Assembly (NCBI RefSeq): GCF_002440635.1
Contig: NZ_DJUW01000015.1
Coordinates: 1 to 64,000, forward strand
Direction: 5' to 3'
DNA: 64,000 bases
DNA from: Novosphingobium sp. UBA6272
Lineage (GTDB): Bacteria > Pseudomonadota > Alphaproteobacteria > Sphingomonadales > Sphingomonadaceae
This document shows positions 53,145-61,490 of the stretch, in pieces; within the stretch, counting starts at the first letter, position 1, and every line of letters begins with the position of its first letter. The position numbers were made by a program, and so were the translations under genes. The notes beneath the pieces are model-generated. The model was given only the letters and a program-made list of their open reading frames with translations, was not told where the DNA came from and ran no database searches.

Positions 53145-54053
53145 ATGATTCCGTTCTTTTCTTGGTTGAGGCGGAAGCGCACGCCGCCCGCTGCTGCGAA
53201 TCCAGCGCCTCCGCGCCCACCGCATCAGGTGGATTTGCGGCGCGCCATCAACGCCATTTCAGACGTTGTGCAGAACCGCCCGCGTCCGCTGCGTGAATTC
53301 GACCAGATTCATATGAAATCCGGCGACATGGTCTTCCAGAGCGAGATCGTCGCCGATTGGGCTGATGGCAAGCGGCTCGCATTCATTGGTGACGGCGACG
53401 CGATTAGCGTCTGTGTTGCTTACTTACACGCAAGCGAGGTCCTGCCTTTCGGACCCGCGCACATCACGGTCTTCGATTTCGACGAGCGCACCGTCAACGC
53501 TGTAACTCGCTTTGCGGAAGCCGCGGGCATCACTAATCTCGACGCTCAGCTCTATAATGTCCTCGACGCGTTGCCCGATTTCGAACAGTTCGACTGCTTC
53601 TATACCAACCCGCCTTGGGGCGCCTCGAACAACGGCGAGAGCGTCAACATATTCGTCGAGCGCGGAATAGAGGCGTGCCGTCACGGCGGTGAAGGCATGA
53701 TCGTGATCGCCGACGACGATGAACTTGACTGGCCGAAGCAGGTCCTCGCAAGTGTACAGCGTCGTGCTGCCGAGAAGGGCTATTATGTCTCGAAGATGCA
53801 GCGCAAGCTCCACGAATATCATCTGGACGACGCGCCTGACCTGCGGTCCTGCAATCTCTACATTTCGGCGCTCCCAGGCAATCAAGCGCCCGCGCACCCA
53901 AGCAGCGCGATCGACGATCCTGTCCGTCTCGAGCATTTCTATGGTCGCTCGAAGGAAGCCCGAGTTCACTATGTACTAGAGCGCCATCGGGTCAATTACG
54001 GCAAGGCGCATGATGACGAATATGAGCTCAAACTGTTCGGAGATCGCCCATGA
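53145..54053 (+). CDS. BpsA-like (DUF43-type) aminopropyltransferase/methyltransferase-fold protein
   Basis: A 302-aa protein with a Rossmann core: RLAFIGDGDAISVCVAYLHA (about residue 85), AHITVFDFDERTVNAVTRFAE, and FDCFYTNPPWGASNNGESVNIFVERGIEA (about 150). The GDGD / D-DER / NPPWG order resembles branched-chain polyamine synthase BpsA (DUF43). The NPPW motif is also that of N6-adenine and N4-cytosine methyltransferases, so a base or amine modifying activity is possible. The N-terminal 60 residues are basic and proline-rich. Its stop overlaps the next ATG, so the two genes are coupled. Function is not established. Confidence 0.6.
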   Translation: MIPFFSWLRRKRTPPAAANPAPPRPPHQVDLRRAINAISDVVQNRPRPLREFDQIHMKSGDMVFQSEIVADWADGKRLAFIGDGDAISVCVAYLHASEVLPFGPAHITVFDFDERTVNAVTRFAEAAGITNLDAQLYNVLDALPDFEQFDCFYTNPPWGASNNGESVNIFVERGIEACRHGGEGMIVIADDDELDWPKQVLASVQRRAAEKGYYVSKMQRKLHEYHLDDAPDLRSCNLYISALPGNQAPAHPSSAIDDPVRLEHFYGRSKEARVHYVLERHRVNYGKAHDDEYELKLFGDRP

Positions 54054-54631
54054 ACGCACCCTATAGGCCCGGCGACGGCATCTTGTTCATGAAGGTCGGC
54101 GTGCATGCCCGCGAGAGCCTTGAGGACATCATCGAGCGCAAGGACAAGGAGATCCGGGACGCAGGCTACGCCCTGTGGGGCTATGGCGGAAGCACTTGTC
54201 ATCCGAGCACCATGGTTCAGCCTTTCGGCGAGGCGATCGGAGCGCGAGGCGGTGTCATCGAACTGTGCATGGAAGAAATCAATTCCAAGCACTTCGCTGA
54301 CCCTGTCAGCGCAGCAGAATATTCGATCGATGGTACCGAGTGGCACAAAATCCCTGAGGCGATCAGTGTTCGTGGCTCGCGCTACGCGCTATGGATCGAC
54401 GATCTGCGCAAGGCCGAATTCCAGCTGCCGCTTAACCAGACGCAAGTGCCGATCGGCAATAGCATGGGGCGTAATGGCGGGCGGTATATCAAAGGGCGCG
54501 TCGACAAGGCATGTCTTGAGATGCTCGATCGCCCCGAAATTCCGAACGATGTGCCGCTTCGCAACATTCCGATCAGCCTCGTTGCGACACTGCGTAAACC
54601 CTATGCGGTGTTCCTACGCGGCCAGCGCTGA
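54050..54631 (+). CDS. Protein of unknown function with SLEDIIERK / ALWGYGG motif
   Basis: A 193-aa protein I cannot assign. Its N-terminal 60 residues contain ESLEDIIERKDKEIRD, then YALWGYGGSTCHPSTMVQPF. The spacing and words recur in the otherwise different protein at 56329-57087 (SLDAIICRK then LFLWGVGN). The remainder is soluble alpha/beta, with no signal peptide. It is translated from a 4-bp overlap with the BpsA-like gene, so it is probably its partner. Its 3' end overlaps the convergent PIN-like gene by 18 bp. Confidence 0.6.
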   Translation: MNAPYRPGDGILFMKVGVHARESLEDIIERKDKEIRDAGYALWGYGGSTCHPSTMVQPFGEAIGARGGVIELCMEEINSKHFADPVSAAEYSIDGTEWHKIPEAISVRGSRYALWIDDLRKAEFQLPLNQTQVPIGNSMGRNGGRYIKGRVDKACLEMLDRPEIPNDVPLRNIPISLVATLRKPYAVFLRGQR

Positions 54632-55276
54632 AAGCGCGGCATCACTGATCAGGAGCTGTCCTGCGATTTTTGCGAGGTCGCCAAGATAGCTCGCAAGACA
54701 GGCATCGACCTCCGCGGCCGGAATGGTTCCCTCACGATGGCAGGCGAAGCAAATCGCGGCAGACCGGTCGGCACCGGGTTCGCAGCAGATATGTGAACGC
54801 AGTTGACCGATGCCAATCCGCGTCCCGATATGCCGCAGCAGCGACTCAAGAGATGCGACGCGGCCTGCCAACTTATCGGGCGCGAGCGCAGCCAGCGCGA
54901 CTATGGCGCGCTTGTCACCTGTGGCCAGCAGCGCAGCGCCACGGTGTAAAAGGATAGCGGCGAGCTGGCTTTCGCCAGTGTCGAACTGAAGGTCTGCCTG
55001 ATTGGCCGCCTCTTCAAGTGCCGCAGCCGCTTCGAGCTCTTCCTCGGTCGGCTCAACCAGCATGAGCGATTCGCACAGGCTGGTGAAGGCGGCCTCGGCC
55101 GCCGCAGGATCCAGGAGGCCGATCTTTCGGAGCTTGCGCCGAATAACGAAGGAGGCGACGCCTAGCATGGCTGGCGGACCGGACGCAGTTGTCAGGCACA
55201 CCGTCAGCGGGCCACCGAGCTGCCACGCCGACATCTTGATGAGAACATCGTTGTCGAGCAACACTCTCTCACGCAT
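54614..55276 (-). CDS. PIN-like domain protein (putative ribonuclease)
   Basis: A 220-aa protein starting MRERVLLDNDVLIKMSAW. Acidic residues are placed as in PIN nucleases: LLDNDVLIK at the start, EEA/DTGESQLAAILL in the middle (about 115-125) and LLATGDKRAIVAL (about 133-145). A C-terminal 80 residues (HICCEPGADRSAAICFACHREG) contain four cysteines and could bind metal. The start at 55276 overlaps the metallopeptidase stop by 8 bp. PIN proteins cut RNA and are often toxins or defence effectors. The assignment is by motif only. Confidence 0.65.
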   Translation of the reverse strand: MRERVLLDNDVLIKMSAWQLGGPLTVCLTTASGPPAMLGVASFVIRRKLRKIGLLDPAAAEAAFTSLCESLMLVEPTEEELEAAAALEEAANQADLQFDTGESQLAAILLHRGAALLATGDKRAIVALAALAPDKLAGRVASLESLLRHIGTRIGIGQLRSHICCEPGADRSAAICFACHREGTIPAAEVDACLASYLGDLAKIAGQLLISDAALSALAA

Positions 55277-56276
55277 CCGGAAGCCCCATGACGCTGCGGA
55301 GATAGTCTGACGCGTCGTCGGTGAGAGCATCCCATCCGATCTGTCGCGCAGCGACGCCGTTGACCTCCTGCCAAAGCGGGCCAATATCAGGGTATAGCAT
55401 GTTCAACGCGGCCATTGCGACGGGCCAGCTTTGCCGCCGGTAGGCAAGACAAAGTGCGAGCGTGCCAGGATCGATCCGGTAAACCGGTGCCGCACGGCGC
55501 ACCGCCTGCGCTAGCGTTGGCGCGTTAAAGTCATCGATGCTTGTCTCGATCGTGGGGTCGGAACTACCAGTCAGGACGGTCAACGCATAACCGTCGGCCT
55601 CAAGCTCCTGGCCGTCGCGTTCAGCAGCCGTTGCTGGATCTTCAAGGTCGACCAGCGCAGGGGCACCCACGAGATGGCCGAGCATAATATGCGCAAGCTC
55701 GTGGGCTAGGGTGAAGGCAAGTTGGGCGGGAAAGCGTGCTTCATGCCCGAGTAGGATTGCGAAACGCCCGTTCGAGTGGACGACCATCGCATGCATTCGT
55801 TTGGCATCGAGGGGAAAGACCCGCAAATGGATAATCGGAATTCCAAGTGCCCAGCAGGTCGAAACCAACCCGGCGAGGTCCGCAAATGGGCGCCTGGCGA
55901 GCAATGCCTCGCGCAGCCGCGCGGCGTCGATCGCGCCCATCGCGGGACCTTCTGCAACTGATTGGAGTAACGACTTGCCGATCGCCATCCCGAACGAGGT
56001 CATGGCGGCCCGAGCAGCTTCGTCCTCGGCGGTCAGATGCTTGAACCGTGCCTCGTCGTTCCAGACAAATTCGACGCGCTCGCCGAGCAGGGGCTGGGAA
56101 CGTAGACCGAGCCGGCGTGCTAGCGCAAACCTGAGTTCGGCGCGGCCAGAAGGCGAAGCCGCGAGCGCGCCGTCCCACCAGGTCGGCCACGCTGCGTCGA
56201 TCGCGGCCTTGCTGATGCCTGCGCGGCGCAGTTCTTCTGTCAGCTTTTTGCGTTCCGCGTCCAATCGCCCTGCCAA
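55269..56276 (-). CDS. ImmA/IrrE-type metallopeptidase
   Basis: A 335-aa protein. The zinc motif TLAHELAHIMLGH lies in the middle (about residues 190-202), followed after about 25 residues by a downstream acidic motif (DGQELEADGYALTVL). This is the gluzincin layout of ImmA/IrrE enzymes, which cleave repressors to switch on mobile elements or stress genes. The N-terminal 130 residues are helical and do not show a clear helix-turn-helix. It is coupled to the PIN-like gene by overlap, hinting that protease and nuclease act together. Confidence 0.78.
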   Translation of the reverse strand: MAGRLDAERKKLTEELRRAGISKAAIDAAWPTWWDGALAASPSGRAELRFALARRLGLRSQPLLGERVEFVWNDEARFKHLTAEDEAARAAMTSFGMAIGKSLLQSVAEGPAMGAIDAARLREALLARRPFADLAGLVSTCWALGIPIIHLRVFPLDAKRMHAMVVHSNGRFAILLGHEARFPAQLAFTLAHELAHIMLGHLVGAPALVDLEDPATAAERDGQELEADGYALTVLTGSSDPTIETSIDDFNAPTLAQAVRRAAPVYRIDPGTLALCLAYRRQSWPVAMAALNMLYPDIGPLWQEVNGVAARQIGWDALTDDASDYLRSVMGLPDA

Positions 56277-56328
56277 TCCATTGCTGGTGGATGCCTAGCA
56301 CCAAGAGAACGAAAAGGGAACCGTGAAG

Positions 56329-57087
56329 TTATACCGGCAGCTCATCATCATGGAAGAGCGCTGGTCGGTCCTTCAGGCGGGCGGCCAGCAGTTCCCAGGC
56401 GGTCGCGGATGACGACGACAGATTGTCGAGTTCGATCTTCTCCTTTGGTCCGATCAGGACCGGATCGCAGAGGCGGACCCAGTATCCCTCAACGAGATCG
56501 GCAGTCATACTGACCTCGTAGGATGCATCATCCCGTTGGGCCGCGACCTGACGGAGGAGTGCGGTGACCTGCGATGCGCCCACTGGCCCACCGCGCTCTC
56601 CGACATTGCGGAAGGCCTGGGGGTCAAAGCGTGCACCGCCACGGTCGATCCGCAGGGGATTATCACTGCGGCACATGAGGGCATAGTGCGAACGTTTGCG
56701 GCCTGCCGAGCTGCCCGCCCGGCTGGTGACGACCGATGCCGCCGGCAACCGGCGAGGCGTCCCGGCGGCGTCGTAATAAGCGCGCCAAAGAAGAAGGTCC
56801 TTCGCCTCTGCATCGATCTGCTTCGGCTTGGACTTCATCACCGAGAAAATAGCGCTGACGGGCTGCTGCATCATTGCGAATACAGGGGCGAGCCGCGACG
56901 GTGCATTGCCAACCCCCCAGAGGAATAGGCCTCCGTTCGCTTGGCGCTCAAGCTCCTTGCGGCAAATGATCGCGTCTAGGGACTGACCGGCCTCAGCCTG
57001 CATCCGTGACCAGCAGACCAGCGTGTCGTCGGCATGGGCATGGGTGGGACGGGCTGCCGGTACGATAGCCCCCGGATGATAATTCAT
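56329..57087 (-). CDS. Protein of unknown function with SLDAIICRK / FLWGVGN motif
   Basis: A 252-aa protein with no family I recognise. Near the N-terminus it has GQSLDAIICRKELERQANGG and LFLWGVGNAPSRLAPVF, alike in order and spacing to the motif in the protein at 54050-54631. The rest is predicted soluble, with a basic mid-section (VVTSRAGSSAGRKRSHYALMCRSDNPLRID). It is 52 bp upstream of the ImmA/IrrE gene on the same strand, so the two are probably in one transcript. Confidence 0.6.
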   Translation of the reverse strand: MNYHPGAIVPAARPTHAHADDTLVCWSRMQAEAGQSLDAIICRKELERQANGGLFLWGVGNAPSRLAPVFAMMQQPVSAIFSVMKSKPKQIDAEAKDLLLWRAYYDAAGTPRRLPAASVVTSRAGSSAGRKRSHYALMCRSDNPLRIDRGGARFDPQAFRNVGERGGPVGASQVTALLRQVAAQRDDASYEVSMTADLVEGYWVRLCDPVLIGPKEKIELDNLSSSSATAWELLAARLKDRPALFHDDELPV

Positions 57088-57213
57088 GCGTCCCTCCGAA
57101 AGTTGGTCGCCGCTAGAGTGCTCATCTCAAAAGTGACGGGCGTCGAGTCAGACCGTATCCGCCGCGCGTCAGGCCGCCCGCGCAGGCCAAGGTTTGCTGG
57201 GGCAAGGGCAGCG

Positions 57214-57735
57214 TCATCTGGCGCTCGCCTTTCCCGGTGCTGCAAATTGCAAGTCGTGGACGGCCATGGAAAAGTGCGGCTGCTTTTCGCTAGGAATGTT
57301 CGAGCGAATATCGCGAAGAAGTTCGCCGACATTGAGCACGAAGGCGAAAGCTTGCTGCCCGCTACCCAGCAGATGTTCGTGCAGCTGCTCACGGTTGCGA
57401 AAGCCCACGTCGCTGCCGTCGCTGACCACCCAATTCAAGCCGCCGGCAGGAGACTCCCCATCCGCCCAGAAACTATCGTTCGAGAGACGCTGTGCTATGC
57501 TCTTCAGGCGGGCGAGTTGAACACCCGTGTCGCGAAAACACTGGATCATCCTCGCGACGAGAAGATCCCGATAGGAATAATAGCGGACACGACCGCGTGG
57601 ATTGTCGGCGGAGCAATAAGCGGGCTGCAGGAATCCGTGGCGCTTCAGATAATCGATCATCGGCATGGACAACCCGCTAATCGATTGAACCTCGGTCACG
57701 CTGAAACCATTGAGGGCGTCTTTTACCTTCGGCAT
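57214..57735 (-). CDS. MerR-type transcriptional regulator
   Basis: A 173-aa regulator. The N-terminal winged helix FSVTEVQSISGLSMPMIDYLKRHGFLQPAYC with RVRYYSYRDLLVARMIQCFRDTGVQLARLK matches MerR-like DNA-binding domains. The C-terminus (QAFAFVLNVGELLRDIRSNI) lacks the metal-binding cysteines of classic MerR. It is the first gene of the leftward set that continues through the unknown protein, ImmA/IrrE and PIN-like genes. An AT-rich region with repeated AATTTTAAA words lies immediately upstream. Confidence 0.75.
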   Translation of the reverse strand: MPKVKDALNGFSVTEVQSISGLSMPMIDYLKRHGFLQPAYCSADNPRGRVRYYSYRDLLVARMIQCFRDTGVQLARLKSIAQRLSNDSFWADGESPAGGLNWVVSDGSDVGFRNREQLHEHLLGSGQQAFAFVLNVGELLRDIRSNIPSEKQPHFSMAVHDLQFAAPGKASAR

Positions 57736-58079
57736 ACAAATTTTAAATCATAAATCAGATCAAAATTCAATTTTAAAATAGGTACAAGGCGCCGCTGATT
57801 TGGCAACCGCATTGGTGGTGAAACGCCGCGTTTGACCTATGAAAGTGACGCCGCTTGCATTTGGCGTTCCCGATTTGATGAACGACCGGGATGTCGGCGG
57901 CGAGGGTCTGAAGATGAGGAGGCATTGAATGGCAATCACTCGAACGGGGAGCGGGTAAGCCCGGTGGTCGAAGCGCCGTTCCAGCGCACGTACCCCACAT
58001 ATCCGTTGCTGGCTTTTTGTGGAGGACACCCGAACTTCGTGCCAAGCTGAATAGATCACTAGACAAAGGTGCGATCGGG
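57736..58079. promoter_or_regulatory. AT-rich divergent control region upstream of the MerR-type gene
   Basis: The first 45 bp contain AAATTTTAAATC and ATTCAATTTTAAAAT as near-repeated, partly symmetric words, a likely promoter and operator for the MerR-type regulator. The remaining 300 bp up to the nuclease gene have small frames on both strands (for example 57773-58066, minus) that I do not accept as genes. Confidence 0.5.
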
Positions 58080-58787
58080 ATGGCTTATGACTGGAAGGAC
58101 TATCAGGAAGAAACGGCTGAGTTTTTCCGCTCTCTCGGGTTGTCTGCTGAAACTGACGTAAAGCTAACGGGCGTTCGAACTACGCATGATATCGACGTGG
58201 TGGTTAAGTCGAAGCATGTTGGCTTTGAAGTGCTTTGGCTTGTTGAATGTAAGCGGTGGAAATCAGCTGTCTCCAAGCTTCATGTTTTGGGCCTACGCGA
58301 GATCGTGAACGATCTTGGTGCCGATCGAGGTATCCTCTTGTGTGAAGCAGGATTTCAGGCCGGGGCGGTCGAAGCCGCAAACCTTACGAACGTTCAAGTC
58401 ACCTCACTAGCGTCACTGTCCATCGAGACGCGCCAGGACATATCTGCCATGCGGCTACGCGAACTCTATGATCGCGTTGAACATTGCAGTGATCGCTATT
58501 GGGAACTCGACAAGCCGTATCGAAAGGCAGTTGGACTTCGGCCGGATCTGGCGGAAGTGGGTTACTCTGGAGCCCGCGTCGTAGATTTTTGCCGTGAGCT
58601 TTTTTCGCGAGCATTCAGGGGGCTCTACCCCATAGAAACCGGCCATCCTGGGATGTTTGTGCGCCAGGGCCTGCCTTCAACTTATCCCGATATTGACGCG
58701 GTTTTGGAGGTCGTGGATTCTCTGACGGTGGAATTAGAAGGCAAGCTGGATGCGGCTTATGCTGGTCTTTCCCTCCCGAAAAAATAG
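58080..58787 (+). CDS. Mrr-like restriction endonuclease-fold protein
   Basis: A 235-aa protein whose N-terminal half is a PD-(D/E)xK nuclease fold. WKDYQEETAEFFRSLGLSAETDVKLTGVRTTHDIDVVV supplies the acidic residue, and VLWLVECKRWKSAV supplies ExK. Further motifs (GLREIVNDLGADRGILLCEAGFQAGAVEAA) are as in Mrr_cat domains. The C-terminal half is unrecognised. Mrr-type enzymes restrict modified DNA. It is possibly independent of the operon to its left. An upstream TTG at 58017 could extend the protein by 21 residues. Confidence 0.75.
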   Translation: MAYDWKDYQEETAEFFRSLGLSAETDVKLTGVRTTHDIDVVVKSKHVGFEVLWLVECKRWKSAVSKLHVLGLREIVNDLGADRGILLCEAGFQAGAVEAANLTNVQVTSLASLSIETRQDISAMRLRELYDRVEHCSDRYWELDKPYRKAVGLRPDLAEVGYSGARVVDFCRELFSRAFRGLYPIETGHPGMFVRQGLPSTYPDIDAVLEVVDSLTVELEGKLDAAYAGLSLPKK

Positions 58788-58908
58788 GTTGCTTGGCGTG
58801 AACCGACCACAACGAACGCCGCTGCTCGCGACGGACGATGAACGAGCGACAGGTATTTCGGCGCACAGATTTGGCCGTTAACCTCCGACTTGTTCGGGGC
58901 CATCGCCA

Positions 58909-59298
58909 TTAACCCCGAAAATCCCTCAACCGCGACCGCCCTTCCAGCCGTCGCGCGAGTGCCTCGACAAATCCGTCATACCGCTCCTTCCCCTGTGCCT
59001 GCGCAGCCGCCAACGCACTATCAGGGAGCGGCGGATTGGCGGTCAGCCAGAACCGAACGAACAGCGCCAAGGCCTCAGTCGTGATCTCTGCCTGCTGATC
59101 GAGTGCGCCAATGCGCCGGTCGATGCGGTCGAGACGTCGGCTCAGCGCGGCTTCGAGCTGCTCGGGATTGTCGGGTGACATGAACGAGCGAAGCGCGGCT
59201 TCGACGATATCCGGCTGGCCCACCCTTTTGCGCGATGCGAACTCAGCGAGTTGGTCGATCACATCGGGCGGTAAACGAAAGGTCCGTTTGAGCTTCAC
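58909..59298 (-). CDS. CopG-family (ribbon-helix-helix) regulator, TraG-associated
   Basis: A 129-aa protein with an N-terminal ribbon-helix-helix (KLKRTFRLPPDVIDQLAEFASRKRVGQPDIVEAALRSFM) and a helical tail. A CopG-type gene directly after traG is standard in this element family and is normally followed by trbB. The stop of traG overlaps its start by 4 bp. Confidence 0.87.
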   Translation of the reverse strand: MKLKRTFRLPPDVIDQLAEFASRKRVGQPDIVEAALRSFMSPDNPEQLEAALSRRLDRIDRRIGALDQQAEITTEALALFVRFWLTANPPLPDSALAAAQAQGKERYDGFVEALARRLEGRSRLRDFRG

Positions 59299-61283
59299 AT
59301 GTCGATCCCGTCACCCAGATCGAGCGAGGCTTGCCGGGCACTGCGCTCCATGGTGCGGCGTATCCGCTCGTTGTTGGCTGCGGCCTGATCGTCTTCGGCA
59401 CCATCGGCATCGGAGAACTCGAACTCCGCCGTTGGTGCCTTCGGCTTGGCTGTAATCTCGACATGCTCGGGCAATTCCGGTTCGCGCCGCAATCCGCCAT
59501 TGGCAGAATCGAGCTTACGCCAATGTTCTGCGGCCAACTCGGGGTCGGCCTCGATCGGGGGAAGCGCACTCCAGTCGTCGGGCGAGCGAGGAGCCTTTGC
59601 CTGGCCGCAGCTGGCCGGTGCTTTGACCACACGGGCCTGAAGCCGGCGATCCATATAGTATCGCGCCTTCTTGGCCTTGATCGGCGGGGCGCCGGACATC
59701 AGCACGACCTCATCGGTCTCGGGCAGCTGCAGAACTTCGCCAGGGGTCAGGAGTGCCCGCGCTGTTTCCGAGCGCGAGATCATCAGGTGGCCAAGCCAGG
59801 GCGACAGGCGGTGCCCGGCATAGTTTTTCATCGAGCGCTGCTCTGTGGTCGTACCGAGTGATTCCGAGACGCGCTTGGCGGTGCGCTCGTCGTTGGTCGC
59901 AAAGGCGACGCGGACATGGCAATTGTCGAGGATGGCGTTGTTCTGGCCGTAGGCGCGCTCGATCTGGTTCAGGGATTGCGCGATCAGGAAGGCCTTGAGG
60001 CCGTAGCCCGCCATGAACGCCAGCGCGCTTTCGAAGAAGTCGAGCCTGCCCAGAGCGGGGAACTCGTCGAGCATCAGCAGAACGCGCTGGCGCTTGGTCT
60101 TGGGATCGAACTCTTCGGTGAGACGGCGTCCGATCTGGTTGAGGATCAGCCGGATCAGCGGCTTGGTCCGGCTAATGTCGGATGGCGGCACGACCAGATA
60201 CAGCGACGCCGGTCGGCCCTCCACGAGATCGGCGATCCGCCAATCGGAATGACTGGTGACCCTGGCGATTACGGGGTCACGGTAGAGCCCGAGGAACGAC
60301 ATCGCGGTTGAGAGCACGCCCGACCGTTCGTTGTCGGATTTGTTAAGCAGTTCGCGCGCGGCGCTGGCGACCACGGGATGGGGGCCAGCCTCGCCCAGAT
60401 GCGGGGTGTCCATCATCGCATGGAGCGTGTTCTCGATCGTCTCGTCGGGGTTGGAGAGGAAGGCGGCGACGCCGGCGAGCGACTTGTCGGTTCCGGCATA
60501 AAGCACATGGAGGATCGCGCCGACCAGCAGGGCGTGGCTGGTCTTCTCCCAGTGATTGCGCTTTTCTAGACTGCCTTCGGGATCGACCAGGATGTCGGCG
60601 ATGTTCTGGACGTCGCGCACTTCGTTGATGCCGCGGCGCACCTCGAGCAGCGGGTTGTAGGCAGCGGAGTCGAGGCTTGTCGGATCGAAGCGCAGGGTAC
60701 GGCTGAAGGTGCTGCGGAAGCCCGCGGTGATGTCCCAGTTCTCGCCCTTGATGTCGTGAACGATGGCCGAGCCCGGCCAGGTGAGCAGGCTCGGGATGAC
60801 GAGGCCGACGCCCTTGCCCGAACGAGTCGGCGCAAAGCACAGCACATGTTCGGCGCCGTCGTGACGCAGGTAGTTGTTGTTGAACTGCCCGAGCACCACT
60901 CCGCTGTCGGCAAACAGACCTGCCTTGCGGATATCCTCGCGGGTCGCCCAGCGCGCGGTGCCATAAGTATTGGCATTGCGGTTCTCGCGGCCGCGCCAGA
61001 CTGACATGGCGATGGCGACCACGATGGCGACGAAGCCGCCCGATGTTGCGATCATCCCGCCCTTGTCAAAAATCTGCGGCGCATAGGCGTCGTAGGAGAA
61101 CCACCACCAGAACAGGTCATAGGGCCGGTAGACCGGATGGCCGAACAGCGAGAACCAGGGCGTGCCCAGCTCGGGCTGGAAGCCGAGCGCCGAGGCTGTC
61201 CACTGGGTCGCCGACCAGACGCTGATCAGGATGATCACGAATACGGCCAGCACCTGGCCCCAGAGGATCTTCGCTGCGGACAA
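59295..61283 (-). CDS. traG: Conjugal transfer coupling protein TraG (VirD4 type)
   Basis: Coupling ATPase that brings the relaxase-DNA complex to the channel. The 662-aa protein has two N-terminal membrane helices (WGQVLAVFVIILISVWSATQW and MIATSGGFVAIVVAIAMSVW), Walker A APTRSGKGVGLVIPSLL near residue 149 and Walker B LLMLDEFPALGRLDFFE near 401. I choose the TTG at 61283 as start (MSAAKILWGQ): GGAAAGGAG lies 9 nt upstream. The nearby ATG at 61290 is in another frame and 1 nt from the Shine-Dalgarno sequence, and the frame upstream of the TTG has no family similarity. Confidence 0.92.
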   Translation of the reverse strand: MSAAKILWGQVLAVFVIILISVWSATQWTASALGFQPELGTPWFSLFGHPVYRPYDLFWWWFSYDAYAPQIFDKGGMIATSGGFVAIVVAIAMSVWRGRENRNANTYGTARWATREDIRKAGLFADSGVVLGQFNNNYLRHDGAEHVLCFAPTRSGKGVGLVIPSLLTWPGSAIVHDIKGENWDITAGFRSTFSRTLRFDPTSLDSAAYNPLLEVRRGINEVRDVQNIADILVDPEGSLEKRNHWEKTSHALLVGAILHVLYAGTDKSLAGVAAFLSNPDETIENTLHAMMDTPHLGEAGPHPVVASAARELLNKSDNERSGVLSTAMSFLGLYRDPVIARVTSHSDWRIADLVEGRPASLYLVVPPSDISRTKPLIRLILNQIGRRLTEEFDPKTKRQRVLLMLDEFPALGRLDFFESALAFMAGYGLKAFLIAQSLNQIERAYGQNNAILDNCHVRVAFATNDERTAKRVSESLGTTTEQRSMKNYAGHRLSPWLGHLMISRSETARALLTPGEVLQLPETDEVVLMSGAPPIKAKKARYYMDRRLQARVVKAPASCGQAKAPRSPDDWSALPPIEADPELAAEHWRKLDSANGGLRREPELPEHVEITAKPKAPTAEFEFSDADGAEDDQAAANNERIRRTMERSARQASLDLGDGIDM

Positions 61284-61490
61284 TGGCCATGCTCCTTTCC
61301 GTTTCGAAATGGCATGTCGATGCGGCAAGCTCGCAATTGCAAGGCCGGCGCGGCAGCGATCGCAGGCTGGCGGGCGATCGGAAGGGGTGGCGGAATCGCC
61401 CGGCAGACCGCCGCGCCGATTGCTCCAGCTTGAAGAACATAAATAGAACGAATATCGTAACCGCCTCGCCGATTCGGCTTCAGCACGGGA

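Noticed and set aside
57773..58066. Minus-strand frame of 97 residues upstream of the MerR-type gene (LAADIPVVHQIGNAKC)
   Set aside because: It has no clear ribosome-binding site or family, and overlaps the AT-rich control region and the start of the nuclease gene; insufficient support.
61117..61440. Minus-strand frame starting at or near the ATG beside the traG ribosome-binding site
   Set aside because: It overlaps traG out of frame and translates to low-complexity Arg/Gly sequence without motifs.
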